64,000 nt of DNA. Source: Bacteroidota bacterium. Its GTDB lineage: Bacteria; Bacteroidota; Ignavibacteria; Ignavibacteriales; Ignavibacteriaceae. The DNA lies in the NCBI GenBank assembly GCA_020161395.1, contig JAIUOE010000005.1, positions 186,001 through 250,000 on the forward strand. Reading direction: 5' to 3'. Below, one piece after another: positions 1-8,434 of this stretch (position 1 is its first letter; the number at the start of each line of letters is the position of its first letter). The position numbers and the translations under genes were made by a program. Under the pieces are notes generated by a model. The model made no database searches. It was not told the origin of the DNA and saw only the letters and a list, made by a program, of their open reading frames with translations.

Positions 1-130
1 CGGGTATCAATTCGGAAGCATCCGGTGATCCTAGTGTCTCGCTTATCCCCCGCTTTATCTCATCAGCCTTCCCCGCAGCGGCAGCAGCGATGAGCTCACT
101 GAACAAATTTTTTAACTCTTCCTCGTTCAT
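1..130 (-). CDS. hypothetical protein, N-terminal fragment (runs off the window)
   Basis: A minus-strand frame opens with ATG at 130-128, preceded by AAGG about 7 bases upstream, and stays open to the window edge. The first 43 residues begin MNEEELKNLFSEL and include an alanine-rich stretch and a charged helix. I do not recognise a family from this fragment. It is divergent from the next gene at 289, so the 158 bases between them should hold both promoters. Confidence 0.55.
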   Translation of the reverse strand, partial: MNEEELKNLFSELIAAAAAGKADEIKRGISETLGSPDASELIP

Positions 131-288
131 ATTTACCTTCAAAATTTACGATGCAAATTTAGGAAGTGCCGCCCGCCCTCTCAATATTAAAGATTTACAC
201 ATCTATTGTTACTACAAATCATCAAAACTCTTTATCTTATGATCTTTTTTTCATAAATTAACATGATGAATTAAAAAATTGGTGATTT

Positions 289-792
289 ATGTGCAGCAGT
301 AAATGGACATGCTATTTTAAGTACTTCCTGCTCCTCGCAGCTTTCCTTGGAATGTCTGTTTTCGCTCAGGCAGGAAAAGTTGAACGGGAGAAGTTCGACC
401 CGACGCGTAATCCCGTCGAAGATCTGAAATCTGCAGTAAAACAGGCAACCGAACAGAATAAAAGAATCCTGCTTGATGTGGGCGGCGAATGGTGCATCTG
501 GTGCCACCGTATTGATGAATTCGTGGAAACGAATGATGATATTAAAAAGGCATTCCACGATGCTTTTGTGGTTCTTAAAGTAAATTTCAGCCCTGAAAAT
601 AAAAATGAGGCTTTTCTCTCTGCTTACCCGAAGATTGAGGGTTATCCCCATTTCTTTGTTCTGGAAGGTGACGGCAGTCTCCTCCACTCCCAGAATACAG
701 GTGACCTCGAGGAAGGTAAATCGTATTCCAAAACCAAATTTCTTGAGTTCATCACCGCTTACAAAAAAACCGGCACCAAAACTCAACAGTAA
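289..792 (+). CDS. thioredoxin-fold periplasmic protein with WCIWCH motif
   Basis: This 167-residue protein has an N-terminal hydrophobic signal segment (about residues 10-28, ending FAQA) and then a thioredoxin-like fold. The redox motif is WCIWCH at about residues 67-72, the form seen in thioredoxin_7/DsbD-gamma-like proteins. A cis-proline-type GYPHFFVL segment follows at about residue 120. It probably acts in the envelope as a disulfide reductase or oxidase; the substrate cannot be read from sequence. It appears to be a single gene, followed by low-complexity repeats. Confidence 0.8.
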   Translation: MCSSKWTCYFKYFLLLAAFLGMSVFAQAGKVEREKFDPTRNPVEDLKSAVKQATEQNKRILLDVGGEWCIWCHRIDEFVETNDDIKKAFHDAFVVLKVNFSPENKNEAFLSAYPKIEGYPHFFVLEGDGSLLHSQNTGDLEEGKSYSKTKFLEFITAYKKTGTKTQQ

Positions 793-813
793 ACCAACCG
801 GTCATTGCCTTAA

Positions 814-897
814 TGATTACCGGATTATTGGATTACTGCATTATTGGATTATTGGATTATTGGATTACTGCATTATTGGATTATTGCATTATTGAAT
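814..897. repeat. ATTATTGGATTACTGC-type tandem low-complexity repeat, copy 1
   Basis: The stretch is built of alternating 8-base words ATTATTGG, ATTACTGC and ATTATTGC in irregular order. The same words recur at 2945-3054 and 25144-25172. It lies between the thioredoxin-like gene and the coiled-coil gene. Frames that read through it give artificial peptides rich in HYWII and LLDYC. Confidence 0.85.
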
Positions 898-929
898 TAA
901 AACTCTTTTTCCATCAAAATTAAAGCGTC

Positions 930-2879
930 TTGAGTCTGTTTAGAAACTATAAAAGAGAATTCGAAGAACTTCTTCAAAAGTATGAAGACCTCCTTGAAAA
1001 ACATGAGGACCTCGTAGCTGCCAATGGAGAAATAGAACGGTTATCGAATGATCTTGATTCTAAAAATGTTGAACTCGCCGATCTGACCAGAAAAGTAAAT
1101 GACCTCAGAAATGAGGAATCCGACCTCTCCATCCTCGTTTACACAAAAAGAAGCGAACTCCAGAAAACAGAAGAAAATCACCGCCAGCTTTCCGGTGACC
1201 TCGAGTCAAAGTCGAAACTTATTGGTGAACTTGAGACTGAAATAACTGAAAAAAAGAAGGAAACGGAGATATTTTCGAAGGAACTGATTACACTTCTTTC
1301 TAAAGTTGAATCCGCAAGAGTGGAGTTTGAAGAGTACGATGAGGGCCTTAAACTGATAAGAGAGGAAGAGTCCGGTAAAAAAGAAAATATTATCAGACTT
1401 CAGCAGGAACTCGAAGAACTTAAGTATAACAAGGAAAAATACTCCAACCTTGAAATTCTGCGCGTAAGGTACGATGAAGTTTACGACAAAGTGCAGGACA
1501 TTCTCAAGGAAAGAGCAGAACTCGAATTTGAACTCCGTGACCTGGAGCAGATCAAGAAAAAACTGATCGAAGATATCAATAAAATGCGCAACGAAATGTT
1601 GCAACAACGGGCTGCCTTCGAACAAAATGTTGTTCAGGAAAGAATTTCCATCGAGCGGGAACTGATGCGAATGAAATCAGACCTCGACGATGCAATCAAA
1701 CAAAGGCAGGAGCAGCTTGCCCACCTCGATCGTGAATTCTCTGAAGCAAAAATCAGATATTCCAAAATATCGGCTGCAGCAGATCAGGTTATTGAAGAAC
1801 TGCAGGAAAACGAGAAAAAACTCGAGATGATAAAAATCGAGAGGGCTAACCTGAATGATGAAGCAACCGCTCTCTCGAAAAAGGTGGAAACCCTGCTGAG
1901 TAAAGCCTCCGCACTCGACGCTGAAGTTCAGTTGCTAACCAGACAGGTTGACCGCCTGAACGAAGAACGGCAAATTACTTCCGGACTTCTCGAACAAATC
2001 AGAGGATCAATCCAGGGACTTTCGGGCTCCAAAGAGGCGATGATTGAGAATATTACCCGTTTGAATCAGCAAATGAATGACAAATCGATCGCCTACTCTA
2101 AAAGCAATGATGAATATCAGGAATTGCTGGAACAGATACAGGCAAAAAAGATCGAAGCAGTCAACCTCAAGGGTATAATCGAAATAAGAAACAGAAAACT
2201 TCGCGACATTGACAGGGAACTTTCATCTCTCGAAGCTCTCCGTGATGAATATGAAGCCGACTTGAAACAAATTCTCGACCTCCAAAAATCTCTGAGTAAC
2301 GATCTGACGAATTCACAGGAAGATGTGGATGCACTTCAGGATACATTGACTGCCATCAGAAAGAAATTCTCCGAGATTATTAAAATCAGGAAAGCAAGAC
2401 AGGAATCTGCCAGAAGAGAACGGGCACGACAGGAATATGAAGAGGAAGACGATTATCAGGATGACCGCAAACCATCGCAAACACAATATCAGCCTGAACC
2501 CGCCGATGATGAATTTCTGAAAGCCCTCTACGCCGACAACGACAGACAGGCTCTTGAAGACATGACCAAAATACTTCTAAACAGCCGGATTGTTCTCACT
2601 ACTGCCGACTCGGGTGTTACCGCATTCGATGCCCTTAAATCGGAACCTTACGACCTCGCCTTTTTCGATATGAATCTTCCAGGCATGTCACCGGTTGAAA
2701 TAATCGAAAGAATGAGATCGTCAAATGTCTATAAAACCATTCCTATATTTGCCGTGCTCGATGCTCCCGACGACAACCTCTCCCGTCTTGCAATGAATGC
2801 AGGAGCAACAAATCTGCTCTACAAACCGGTTTCACCAGAAATACTTGTCTCAGAACTGAAGAAATATCTCCCGGTCTAA
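930..2879 (+). CDS. long coiled-coil protein with C-terminal response-regulator receiver domain
   Basis: The 649-residue protein is almost wholly charged, heptad-rich coiled coil from residue 1 to about 490. An acidic and Gln/Pro-rich linker follows (about 495-528), then a CheY-like receiver domain (about 530-649). The receiver keeps the acidic pair (YADNDRQ), the phospho-acceptor Asp (LAFFDMNLPGM) and the Lys-Pro near the end (LYKPVSPE). The usual Thr/Ser after beta-4 is replaced (FAVLDAPDD), so phosphotransfer signalling may be altered. Start: TTG at 930 is the only plausible start near the 5' end; no strong ribosome site is visible. Role unknown; scaffolding or polar organisation under phosphorelay control is a guess. 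Confidence 0.8.
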   Translation: MSLFRNYKREFEELLQKYEDLLEKHEDLVAANGEIERLSNDLDSKNVELADLTRKVNDLRNEESDLSILVYTKRSELQKTEENHRQLSGDLESKSKLIGELETEITEKKKETEIFSKELITLLSKVESARVEFEEYDEGLKLIREEESGKKENIIRLQQELEELKYNKEKYSNLEILRVRYDEVYDKVQDILKERAELEFELRDLEQIKKKLIEDINKMRNEMLQQRAAFEQNVVQERISIERELMRMKSDLDDAIKQRQEQLAHLDREFSEAKIRYSKISAAADQVIEELQENEKKLEMIKIERANLNDEATALSKKVETLLSKASALDAEVQLLTRQVDRLNEERQITSGLLEQIRGSIQGLSGSKEAMIENITRLNQQMNDKSIAYSKSNDEYQELLEQIQAKKIEAVNLKGIIEIRNRKLRDIDRELSSLEALRDEYEADLKQILDLQKSLSNDLTNSQEDVDALQDTLTAIRKKFSEIIKIRKARQESARRERARQEYEEEDDYQDDRKPSQTQYQPEPADDEFLKALYADNDRQALEDMTKILLNSRIVLTTADSGVTAFDALKSEPYDLAFFDMNLPGMSPVEIIERMRSSNVYKTIPIFAVLDAPDDNLSRLAMNAGATNLLYKPVSPEILVSELKKYLPV

Positions 2880-2944
2880 CCTCAGATGCATAACCGAATG
2901 TCCGGTACCCTCTTAAATCCAGTCCACCACTCTCCAATCACAAC

Positions 2945-3054
2945 CATTACTGCATTATTGCATTATTGGATTATTGCATTACTGCATTATTGGATTATTG
3001 CATTACTGCATTATTGGATTATTGCATTACTGCATTACTGCATTATTGGATTAA
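2945..3054. repeat. ATTATTGGATTACTGC-type tandem repeat, copy 2
   Basis: About 110 bases of the same 8-base words as at 814-897 end two bases before the ATG of the glycosyltransferase at 3056. The frame stays open through the repeat, so an automatic caller would add 30 false residues to that protein. Confidence 0.9.
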
Positions 3055-3055
3055 T

Positions 3056-4207
3056 ATGCCTCTCCTCCACCTTATAAACTCATCTGCCCGGGGTGGACGC
3101 GAACTCTATGTCCGCGATCTTATACTCGAACTTCAAAAAGCAGGGGTTGAGAATTTCGTGGTTTGCAGAAAATTTTCAGTCGTGGATGAAGCATGCAGGG
3201 ATGCAGGAATCGCTGTAATTCACACTTCAACAAAACTTAAATTTTCTTTTATTGAGGTGCTCCGGCTAAATGCGTTTGTCAAAAAGAATGGTGTAAGCGC
3301 GATCTTTTCACATACGCGAAACGATGTTTTCACGGGAGCACTGCTGAAGAAACTTTCAGGAATTAAACATCTTCACGCTGTTTACATGGGTACGGGTCCA
3401 AAAAAGGATTTTGTGCACCGTTTTGTGTATGGAAGTGTGGACGAACTGATAACATCGTCGGAATTTTCAAAACGGGAATGTGAAAACTACCTCCCCGTCC
3501 CCAACGGAGCGGTAAAACTTGTCAGATACGGGAGATACACAGAAAATTACAAGGTGTCTGCCGGGACGAGAAACCGGATCAGAAGAGAAATGAAGACTCC
3601 CGATGAAAAAATTGTTGTTGCCGTTATGAGCAGAATTGACAGTGGCAAGGGTGTGGGAATTTTTGCAGAAGCACTTCAGTATCTCGAACCGGGAATTTCC
3701 TCAAAGGTGGAATTTTGGATTATGGGCGAACCGACAGTAAAAGAGGTAGACGATACGGGAAAAGTCGTTTACGAGGAACAGGCTGACCTTCTCTATTCAA
3801 AATTGAAAGAACTTGCCAAAAACAATCCGGCATCCCTGAAGCTGATACCGTTCCAAAAAGATTATATTTCGTGGCTCTCTGCAATGGACATTTTTGTGCT
3901 CCCGACTCATAACGAAATGTATTCCCTCTCGGTAATCGATGCAATGATGACCGGTCTGCCCGTGATCGGAACAGATGCAGGGGGAACCACAGAACAAATC
4001 GGAAATAATGAAAGAGGAATTCTCGTGGAACCGGGCTCAAGCAAAGCCATCGCGGGGGCAATTTCAGAATTTGTTACTCATCCTGAAACGATTAAAATAA
4101 AAGGGGACAATGCCCGTCAATGGGCATTATCCCAACACAACTTCAACACAACAATTAGCAGGATTCTTTCCCTGCTCCCAAATCAAGTCATAACTAATAA
4201 ATCATAA
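3056..4207 (+). CDS. GT4-family glycosyltransferase
   Basis: The 383-residue protein is a GT-B fold glycosyltransferase. The N-terminal domain starts MPLLHLINSSARGGRELYV, where the Gly-Gly loop is typical of GT4 enzymes. The C-terminal nucleotide-sugar domain has VAVMSRIDSGKG at about residue 198 and SLSVIDAMMTGLPVIGTDAG at about 306. The first Glu of the usual EX7E motif is Asp here. I chose ATG 3056 because earlier in-frame starts lie inside a tandem repeat. Donor and acceptor are unknown; surface polysaccharide assembly is likely. It converges with the glutathione peroxidase gene and ends where that gene ends. Confidence 0.85.
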   Translation: MPLLHLINSSARGGRELYVRDLILELQKAGVENFVVCRKFSVVDEACRDAGIAVIHTSTKLKFSFIEVLRLNAFVKKNGVSAIFSHTRNDVFTGALLKKLSGIKHLHAVYMGTGPKKDFVHRFVYGSVDELITSSEFSKRECENYLPVPNGAVKLVRYGRYTENYKVSAGTRNRIRREMKTPDEKIVVAVMSRIDSGKGVGIFAEALQYLEPGISSKVEFWIMGEPTVKEVDDTGKVVYEEQADLLYSKLKELAKNNPASLKLIPFQKDYISWLSAMDIFVLPTHNEMYSLSVIDAMMTGLPVIGTDAGGTTEQIGNNERGILVEPGSSKAIAGAISEFVTHPETIKIKGDNARQWALSQHNFNTTISRILSLLPNQVITNKS

Positions 4208-4825
4208 CTAATAATTCAAATTTTTTTCTATCGCTCCGGTAATCTTCTCACCATCCGGTTCATCTTTGCTGACAAATCTCTCGACTATCTCACCTTTTTT
4301 ATTGATGAGGAATTTCTCGAAATTCCATTTGATGTCCTTTTTACCGGTAACACTGTTGTCCGTCAACCATGCAAAAAGCGGAGATTTATCTTCGCCGAGC
4401 ACTTTTACCTTGTCCATCATTGGGAAGGTAACTGAGAATTTTGTGGAACAGAAATCCTTTATCTCCTCGTTTGAACCGGGTTCCTGTCCTCCAAAATCGT
4501 TACATGGAAATCCAAGTATCACGAGTCCCTGATCTTTGTACTTCTTGTAAATATCCTCGAGACCTTTATACTGACGGGTGTATCCGCATTGACTGGCAAC
4601 ATTAACAATCAACACAACCTTGCCCTCATAGGCTGAGAGATCGACTTCCTTGCCGTCTATGTCCTGCACCTTAAAATCACCAAGTTTTTTACCTGAAGAT
4701 ACCATTTCACTCCTTTTTACACCGGAATTTGAATTTGAGCTTGCTTCACTCTTCTTTGAAGTGATAAATCCTGTTACCACCACAACCATTACGACTGCGA
4801 AAATTATAGACAGATATTTTTTCAT
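4208..4825 (-). CDS. glutathione peroxidase family protein, exported
   Basis: The 205-residue protein has a signal or membrane anchor (MKKYLSIIFAVVMVVVVTGF) and a complete glutathione-peroxidase fold. The peroxidatic Cys is in NVASQCGYT, a second Cys in FPCNDFGGQEPG supplies the Gln and a likely resolving thiol, and the Trp-Asn are in KWNFEKFLI. Enzymes of this class reduce peroxides, often with thioredoxin as donor. The start is decided by AGGAGG seven bases upstream of ATG 4825; the open frame continues another 65 codons without support. The envelope location fits the secreted thioredoxin-like protein nearby, but a partnership is only inferred. Confidence 0.9.
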   Translation of the reverse strand: MKKYLSIIFAVVMVVVVTGFITSKKSEASSNSNSGVKRSEMVSSGKKLGDFKVQDIDGKEVDLSAYEGKVVLIVNVASQCGYTRQYKGLEDIYKKYKDQGLVILGFPCNDFGGQEPGSNEEIKDFCSTKFSVTFPMMDKVKVLGEDKSPLFAWLTDNSVTGKKDIKWNFEKFLINKKGEIVERFVSKDEPDGEKITGAIEKNLNY

Positions 4826-4904
4826 GTTATCCTCCTGAAAATCTAACATAAACAAATGGTAAAATAGTTCATTTTTCACCCTCACTACATGCCTTATTTC
4901 CTGT

Positions 4905-4947
4905 TTAAAAACAAAACAGCCCTGATAATCATCGATCATCCGGGCTG
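4905..4947 (-). terminator. rho-independent terminator
   Basis: On the minus strand CAGCCC and GGGCTG form the base of a hairpin with further TGAT/ATCA pairing, followed by a TTTTGTTTTT tract. It lies just downstream of the TerB-like gene that ends at 4974. Confidence 0.8.
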
Positions 4948-4973
4948 AATAAACATACGACTTTATGTCAGGA

Positions 4974-5438
4974 CTATAACTGCTCCCGTTCCACATCCTT
5001 TTTGATGGTCTCCAGGGCAATCTTGTTTATTCCAAGTGCACTGGAAATAGTGGAAAACAGTTTGACTTCGTGAGTACTCAAATCAGAGTCCGCCAGCATC
5101 AGGGTATACAGATATTTCATCAGATCATATTTCTCATCAAAATAAAAATTATCATCTATGAACTTCAGCGTCTCTCTCACCTGAGTTTCAGGAATTATCT
5201 GACCCCGGCACTCCACAATTAACGATTCCACTTCTTCTCCGGAAATGCCAAATCTCTTCCTTAGCAGATAAACTATTTTTTTATGCTCATCTTCGGTGAA
5301 ATCATCATCGGCATGTGCCATCAGCACGAGTAGTGCTGCCGTGGCAAGCTTTATATTCGCCTTGTACTCGGGGGAGTTCCGGTTTATTTCTCTTTTACCG
5401 TCAAACTTCTTCTTGAATACCTTGTCAAATAGTCCCAT
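4974..5438 (-). CDS. TerB-like (tellurite-resistance B fold) cytoplasmic protein
   Basis: The 154-residue all-helical protein has the paired acidic repeat of TerB domains: LMAHADDDFTEDEHKKI (about residues 39-55) and LMLADSDLSTHEVKLF (about 111-126). The acidic loops are the likely metal-binding sites known from TerB. No signal peptide is visible. It is the first of three TerB-like proteins in this window (see 18776 and 50042). It follows malQ after 14 bases on the same strand, so it is probably in that transcript and ends at the terminator at 4905-4947. Confidence 0.75.
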   Translation of the reverse strand: MGLFDKVFKKKFDGKREINRNSPEYKANIKLATAALLVLMAHADDDFTEDEHKKIVYLLRKRFGISGEEVESLIVECRGQIIPETQVRETLKFIDDNFYFDEKYDLMKYLYTLMLADSDLSTHEVKLFSTISSALGINKIALETIKKDVEREQL

Positions 5439-5452
5439 ATTCTGTGCTCCTG

Positions 5453-6976
5453 TCAGTTCCCGTTTTCAGGTTTTGGTCGCTCAAATATTCTGGTCATGTA
5501 ATTGTAGTAGGCAGCCAAATCACTTGTGAATGCCTCTCTTCTTGCTCTCCAAGCCCAGTTTCCACCACCTAATCTGCCGGGATAATTCATTCGGGATTCT
5601 GTTCCGAGATTCAAAACATCCTGCATCGGAATTACAACTGTATTAGCCACAGAAGCATATGCCGATTTAATGGCAGCAGAGACCATCGCTTCGTGTTTGT
5701 AGCAATTTAAATAATCCTGAGCAAACTTGTAGATATCGTTTTCCTGTCCTTTTGCAGCATCAAAATATCCACGGGTAGTGTCATTGTCATGCGATCCGGT
5801 GTGAACAACGCAGTTTTTGATGTAGTTGTGAGGCAGAAATTTTGATTCCATCCCGGTCCCAAATGCAAACTGCATTATTTTGATTCCCGGGAAATTGAAT
5901 GTATCACGGAGCTTTTCCACCGGTGGAGTGATTACCCCGAGGTCTTCTGCAATTATTGGCAGATCTCCGAGGTACTTTTTAACGGTCCTGAAGAATTTCA
6001 TTCCTGGAGCTTTTACCCATTTGCCCGTCTGGGCAGTGGGTGCGTCTCCCGGAATCCGCCAGTATGCTTCAAATCCTCTAAAGTGGTCTATTCTGGCTAT
6101 GTCGACTATTTTCAGAAGTGCAGAAATACGGTCTCTCCACCACTTGAAATCATCCTTTTCCATCTCATCCCAACGGTAAAGAGGGTTGCCCCAAAGCTGA
6201 CCTGTCGGACTGAAATAATCAGGAGGTACTCCTGCTACCCAAATCAGTTTGCCGTCACCGTCAACTGTGAAAAGTTCTTTGTTTGCCCAGACATCAGCAC
6301 TGTCGTATGCAACAAATATCGGGAGATCACCAATTACGGTGATTCCGTTTTTGTTTGCATAGGCTTTTATTTTCGACCACTGATCGTAAAAACAGAACTG
6401 CAGAAACTTCTGATAGTTGATGCCTTCAGCAAGTTTTTTCTTCCATTTTGGCAACTCTTTCGGATCTCTTACTGCAATCGATTTTTCCCATGTGGTCCAC
6501 AAGGCTCCACCATGATACTCTTTTGCCGCCATAAAGAGTGCATAATCCTCGAGCCACTCGCTATTGCTCTTGCAAAACTTGTTGTAACTCTCTTTTACAC
6601 CCTTTTTGGTGTTGTTTTTGAATCCTTCATAAGCCTTCAGCAGAAGTCCTTTTTTATAATCTATTACCCAACCGTAGTCGATCAGGTCAGGATTAAACGC
6701 CGGCACATCCTTTATGTCATCTTCTGTGAGGAAACCTTCCTCTGTCAGCACATCCGGAGATAGAAGCAGCGGATTACCTGCAAACGCTGAGAAACACTGG
6801 TATGGTGAATCACCATACCCTGTCGGTCCCAGGGGAAAAACTTGCCACAGGGTTTGACCTGCGGCAGTAAGAAAATCGATAAAATTATACGCTTCGGGTC
6901 CGAGATCACCAATTCCATACTTCCCGGGAAGGGAGGTTGGATGCATCAGGATTCCCGCTGCTCTATTAAATTCCAT
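5453..6976 (-). CDS. malQ: 4-alpha-glucanotransferase (amylomaltase, GH77)
   Basis: At 507 residues the length is normal for bacterial MalQ. The enzyme transfers alpha-1,4-glucan segments in maltodextrin or glycogen metabolism in the cytoplasm. Visible motifs: N-terminal GILMHPTSLPGKYGIGDLG, GDLPIFVAYDSADVW, the catalytic nucleophile region RIDHFRGFEAYW, the acid/base IAEDLGVITP, and TGSHDNDTTRG. It is followed by the TerB-like gene and preceded by a T9SS protein gene, all on the same strand. Confidence 0.95.
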   Translation of the reverse strand: MEFNRAAGILMHPTSLPGKYGIGDLGPEAYNFIDFLTAAGQTLWQVFPLGPTGYGDSPYQCFSAFAGNPLLLSPDVLTEEGFLTEDDIKDVPAFNPDLIDYGWVIDYKKGLLLKAYEGFKNNTKKGVKESYNKFCKSNSEWLEDYALFMAAKEYHGGALWTTWEKSIAVRDPKELPKWKKKLAEGINYQKFLQFCFYDQWSKIKAYANKNGITVIGDLPIFVAYDSADVWANKELFTVDGDGKLIWVAGVPPDYFSPTGQLWGNPLYRWDEMEKDDFKWWRDRISALLKIVDIARIDHFRGFEAYWRIPGDAPTAQTGKWVKAPGMKFFRTVKKYLGDLPIIAEDLGVITPPVEKLRDTFNFPGIKIMQFAFGTGMESKFLPHNYIKNCVVHTGSHDNDTTRGYFDAAKGQENDIYKFAQDYLNCYKHEAMVSAAIKSAYASVANTVVIPMQDVLNLGTESRMNYPGRLGGGNWAWRARREAFTSDLAAYYNYMTRIFERPKPENGN

Positions 6977-6997
6977 GTGAGTTCCTTCTCTTTAACG

Positions 6998-8407
6998 CTA
7001 TTTCATTAACATCATTTTTTTGGTCAGTCTGCCGGTCATTGTCTCTATGGTGTAGAAGTAGACTCCACTTGTGAGACCTGAAGCATCAAATACCATTGAA
7101 TGTGTTCCCGAACTCTTGTATCCGTCGAAAATCTCAGCAACCTTTTGACCAAGCGAGTTTGAAACATACAGTTTTACATTCGATGCTTCAGGAAGACTGA
7201 ACTTGATGAAGGTGGAAGGGTTAAACGGATTTGGATAATTCTGATCAAGTGAGAAGTTAACTGGGTTGGATACAACTCCGTCTTCCACGCTTGTCGGATC
7301 GAAATATTCGAATTTGTAAACTGAACGGCTGCCACCATCGGCAACAAATGCTGTTCTTGCATCCTTCGACAATACTACATCACTGGGTGCGGTCAACGGG
7401 GCACCTGTAGGATCCGGATTTGAGGAGCTGAACTGCGCAGGAAGTTCAAAAACAGGGTCTGCAAAGTTCACGATTACATTGTAGCCTTTAACCCAGCGTC
7501 TTGTTGAATCTGTACCGGCAACCCAAAGAACACCGTTGTTGTCAACATCAATACCATTGGGAATCGCACTGGAGAAATCAAGATCACGAGCCAAATCAGA
7601 AATTTTTGTACCTGTATAAGCCTGAGGATTGATCTGGCTTCCGCCTGTCCACATGGCGATACCGCCCGTTACTTCACTTGAAGATCTGGAGTTTCTGGTT
7701 GTGAACCATGGTGTTTCAGGATTGGTGTAGTCACCATTTCTGTTTAGCGCAACATCTCTGACAACATCGGATCCATTGGTTGGTCCACCCGGTACAGGAG
7801 GATATACAGTCAAAGGTACCCACGATCCTCTTGCAGGAGGGTTTAGTCCATAGCTGAAATTGTAGAACCTGATGCTGGTCTGGAATGAAATACCTGTAAA
7901 GAGAATGCTGTCTCTTGTCATGGCAGCACCGTGAAGATAGGTACCGTATCCTGCACCGTTGATATTAAATCCAAATTTCTGAACAAGATTTGTGTCGCCA
8001 TTTGGATAGAAATACTGAGCTGCCACTGTGTTGGGAGCAGTTCTCGGGTATGGAATGTTCGAGTTGATCAGGATGTCTCTGTTCAGTGCAGTAATACCCC
8101 TGATGGCGCCGATATTTCCCGTAAGAGAATCTGAATCACCATTGTAATCGAAGTCGATCATTTTCTTCATTACCGTGTCACCCGGAAGCAGGTAATAGAT
8201 TGCGTTGTGAGTATTTACTGTGGTTGCTTTTGATGTCACCACATAAACCACGCCTGCAGAATCCATGGTAATCAGGTACGGTCTTGCAAAAGCAGTGTCG
8301 GACGGAGGGAAATGGATTTGTTTTGTATAGTTCCACTTCTCTGTCTGGGAATATCCCGTAAGGCTTATTACAGCCATCAGGAGTAGAATTGAATAGATAT
8401 TTTTCAT
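6998..8407 (-). CDS. secreted T9SS-sorted protein with propeller-like repeats
   Basis: The 469-residue product begins with a signal peptide (MKNIYSILLLMAVISLTGYS). Its body has repeated short beta motifs such as GVVYVVTS, NGVLWVAG and RTAFVADG, like NHL or lactonase-type propellers. It ends in a type A T9SS sorting domain (NYPNPFNPSTFIKFSLPEAS, then GVYFYTIETMTGRLTKKMMLMK in outline). T9SS cargo cross the outer membrane and have this domain removed. Ligand or enzymatic activity is not evident. ATG 8407 starts the signal peptide; the frame extends three codons further. Confidence 0.85.
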   Translation of the reverse strand: MKNIYSILLLMAVISLTGYSQTEKWNYTKQIHFPPSDTAFARPYLITMDSAGVVYVVTSKATTVNTHNAIYYLLPGDTVMKKMIDFDYNGDSDSLTGNIGAIRGITALNRDILINSNIPYPRTAPNTVAAQYFYPNGDTNLVQKFGFNINGAGYGTYLHGAAMTRDSILFTGISFQTSIRFYNFSYGLNPPARGSWVPLTVYPPVPGGPTNGSDVVRDVALNRNGDYTNPETPWFTTRNSRSSSEVTGGIAMWTGGSQINPQAYTGTKISDLARDLDFSSAIPNGIDVDNNGVLWVAGTDSTRRWVKGYNVIVNFADPVFELPAQFSSSNPDPTGAPLTAPSDVVLSKDARTAFVADGGSRSVYKFEYFDPTSVEDGVVSNPVNFSLDQNYPNPFNPSTFIKFSLPEASNVKLYVSNSLGQKVAEIFDGYKSSGTHSMVFDASGLTSGVYFYTIETMTGRLTKKMMLMK

Positions 8408-8434
8408 AGAAATCAAGCCTCGTTGTTGTTGTTG

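Noticed and set aside
2886-3077. Open frames running through the ATTACTGC repeats, including a 30-residue N-terminal extension of the glycosyltransferase
   Set aside because: The peptides are direct translations of the 8-base words (LLDYCITALL-type) and no ribosome site precedes them.
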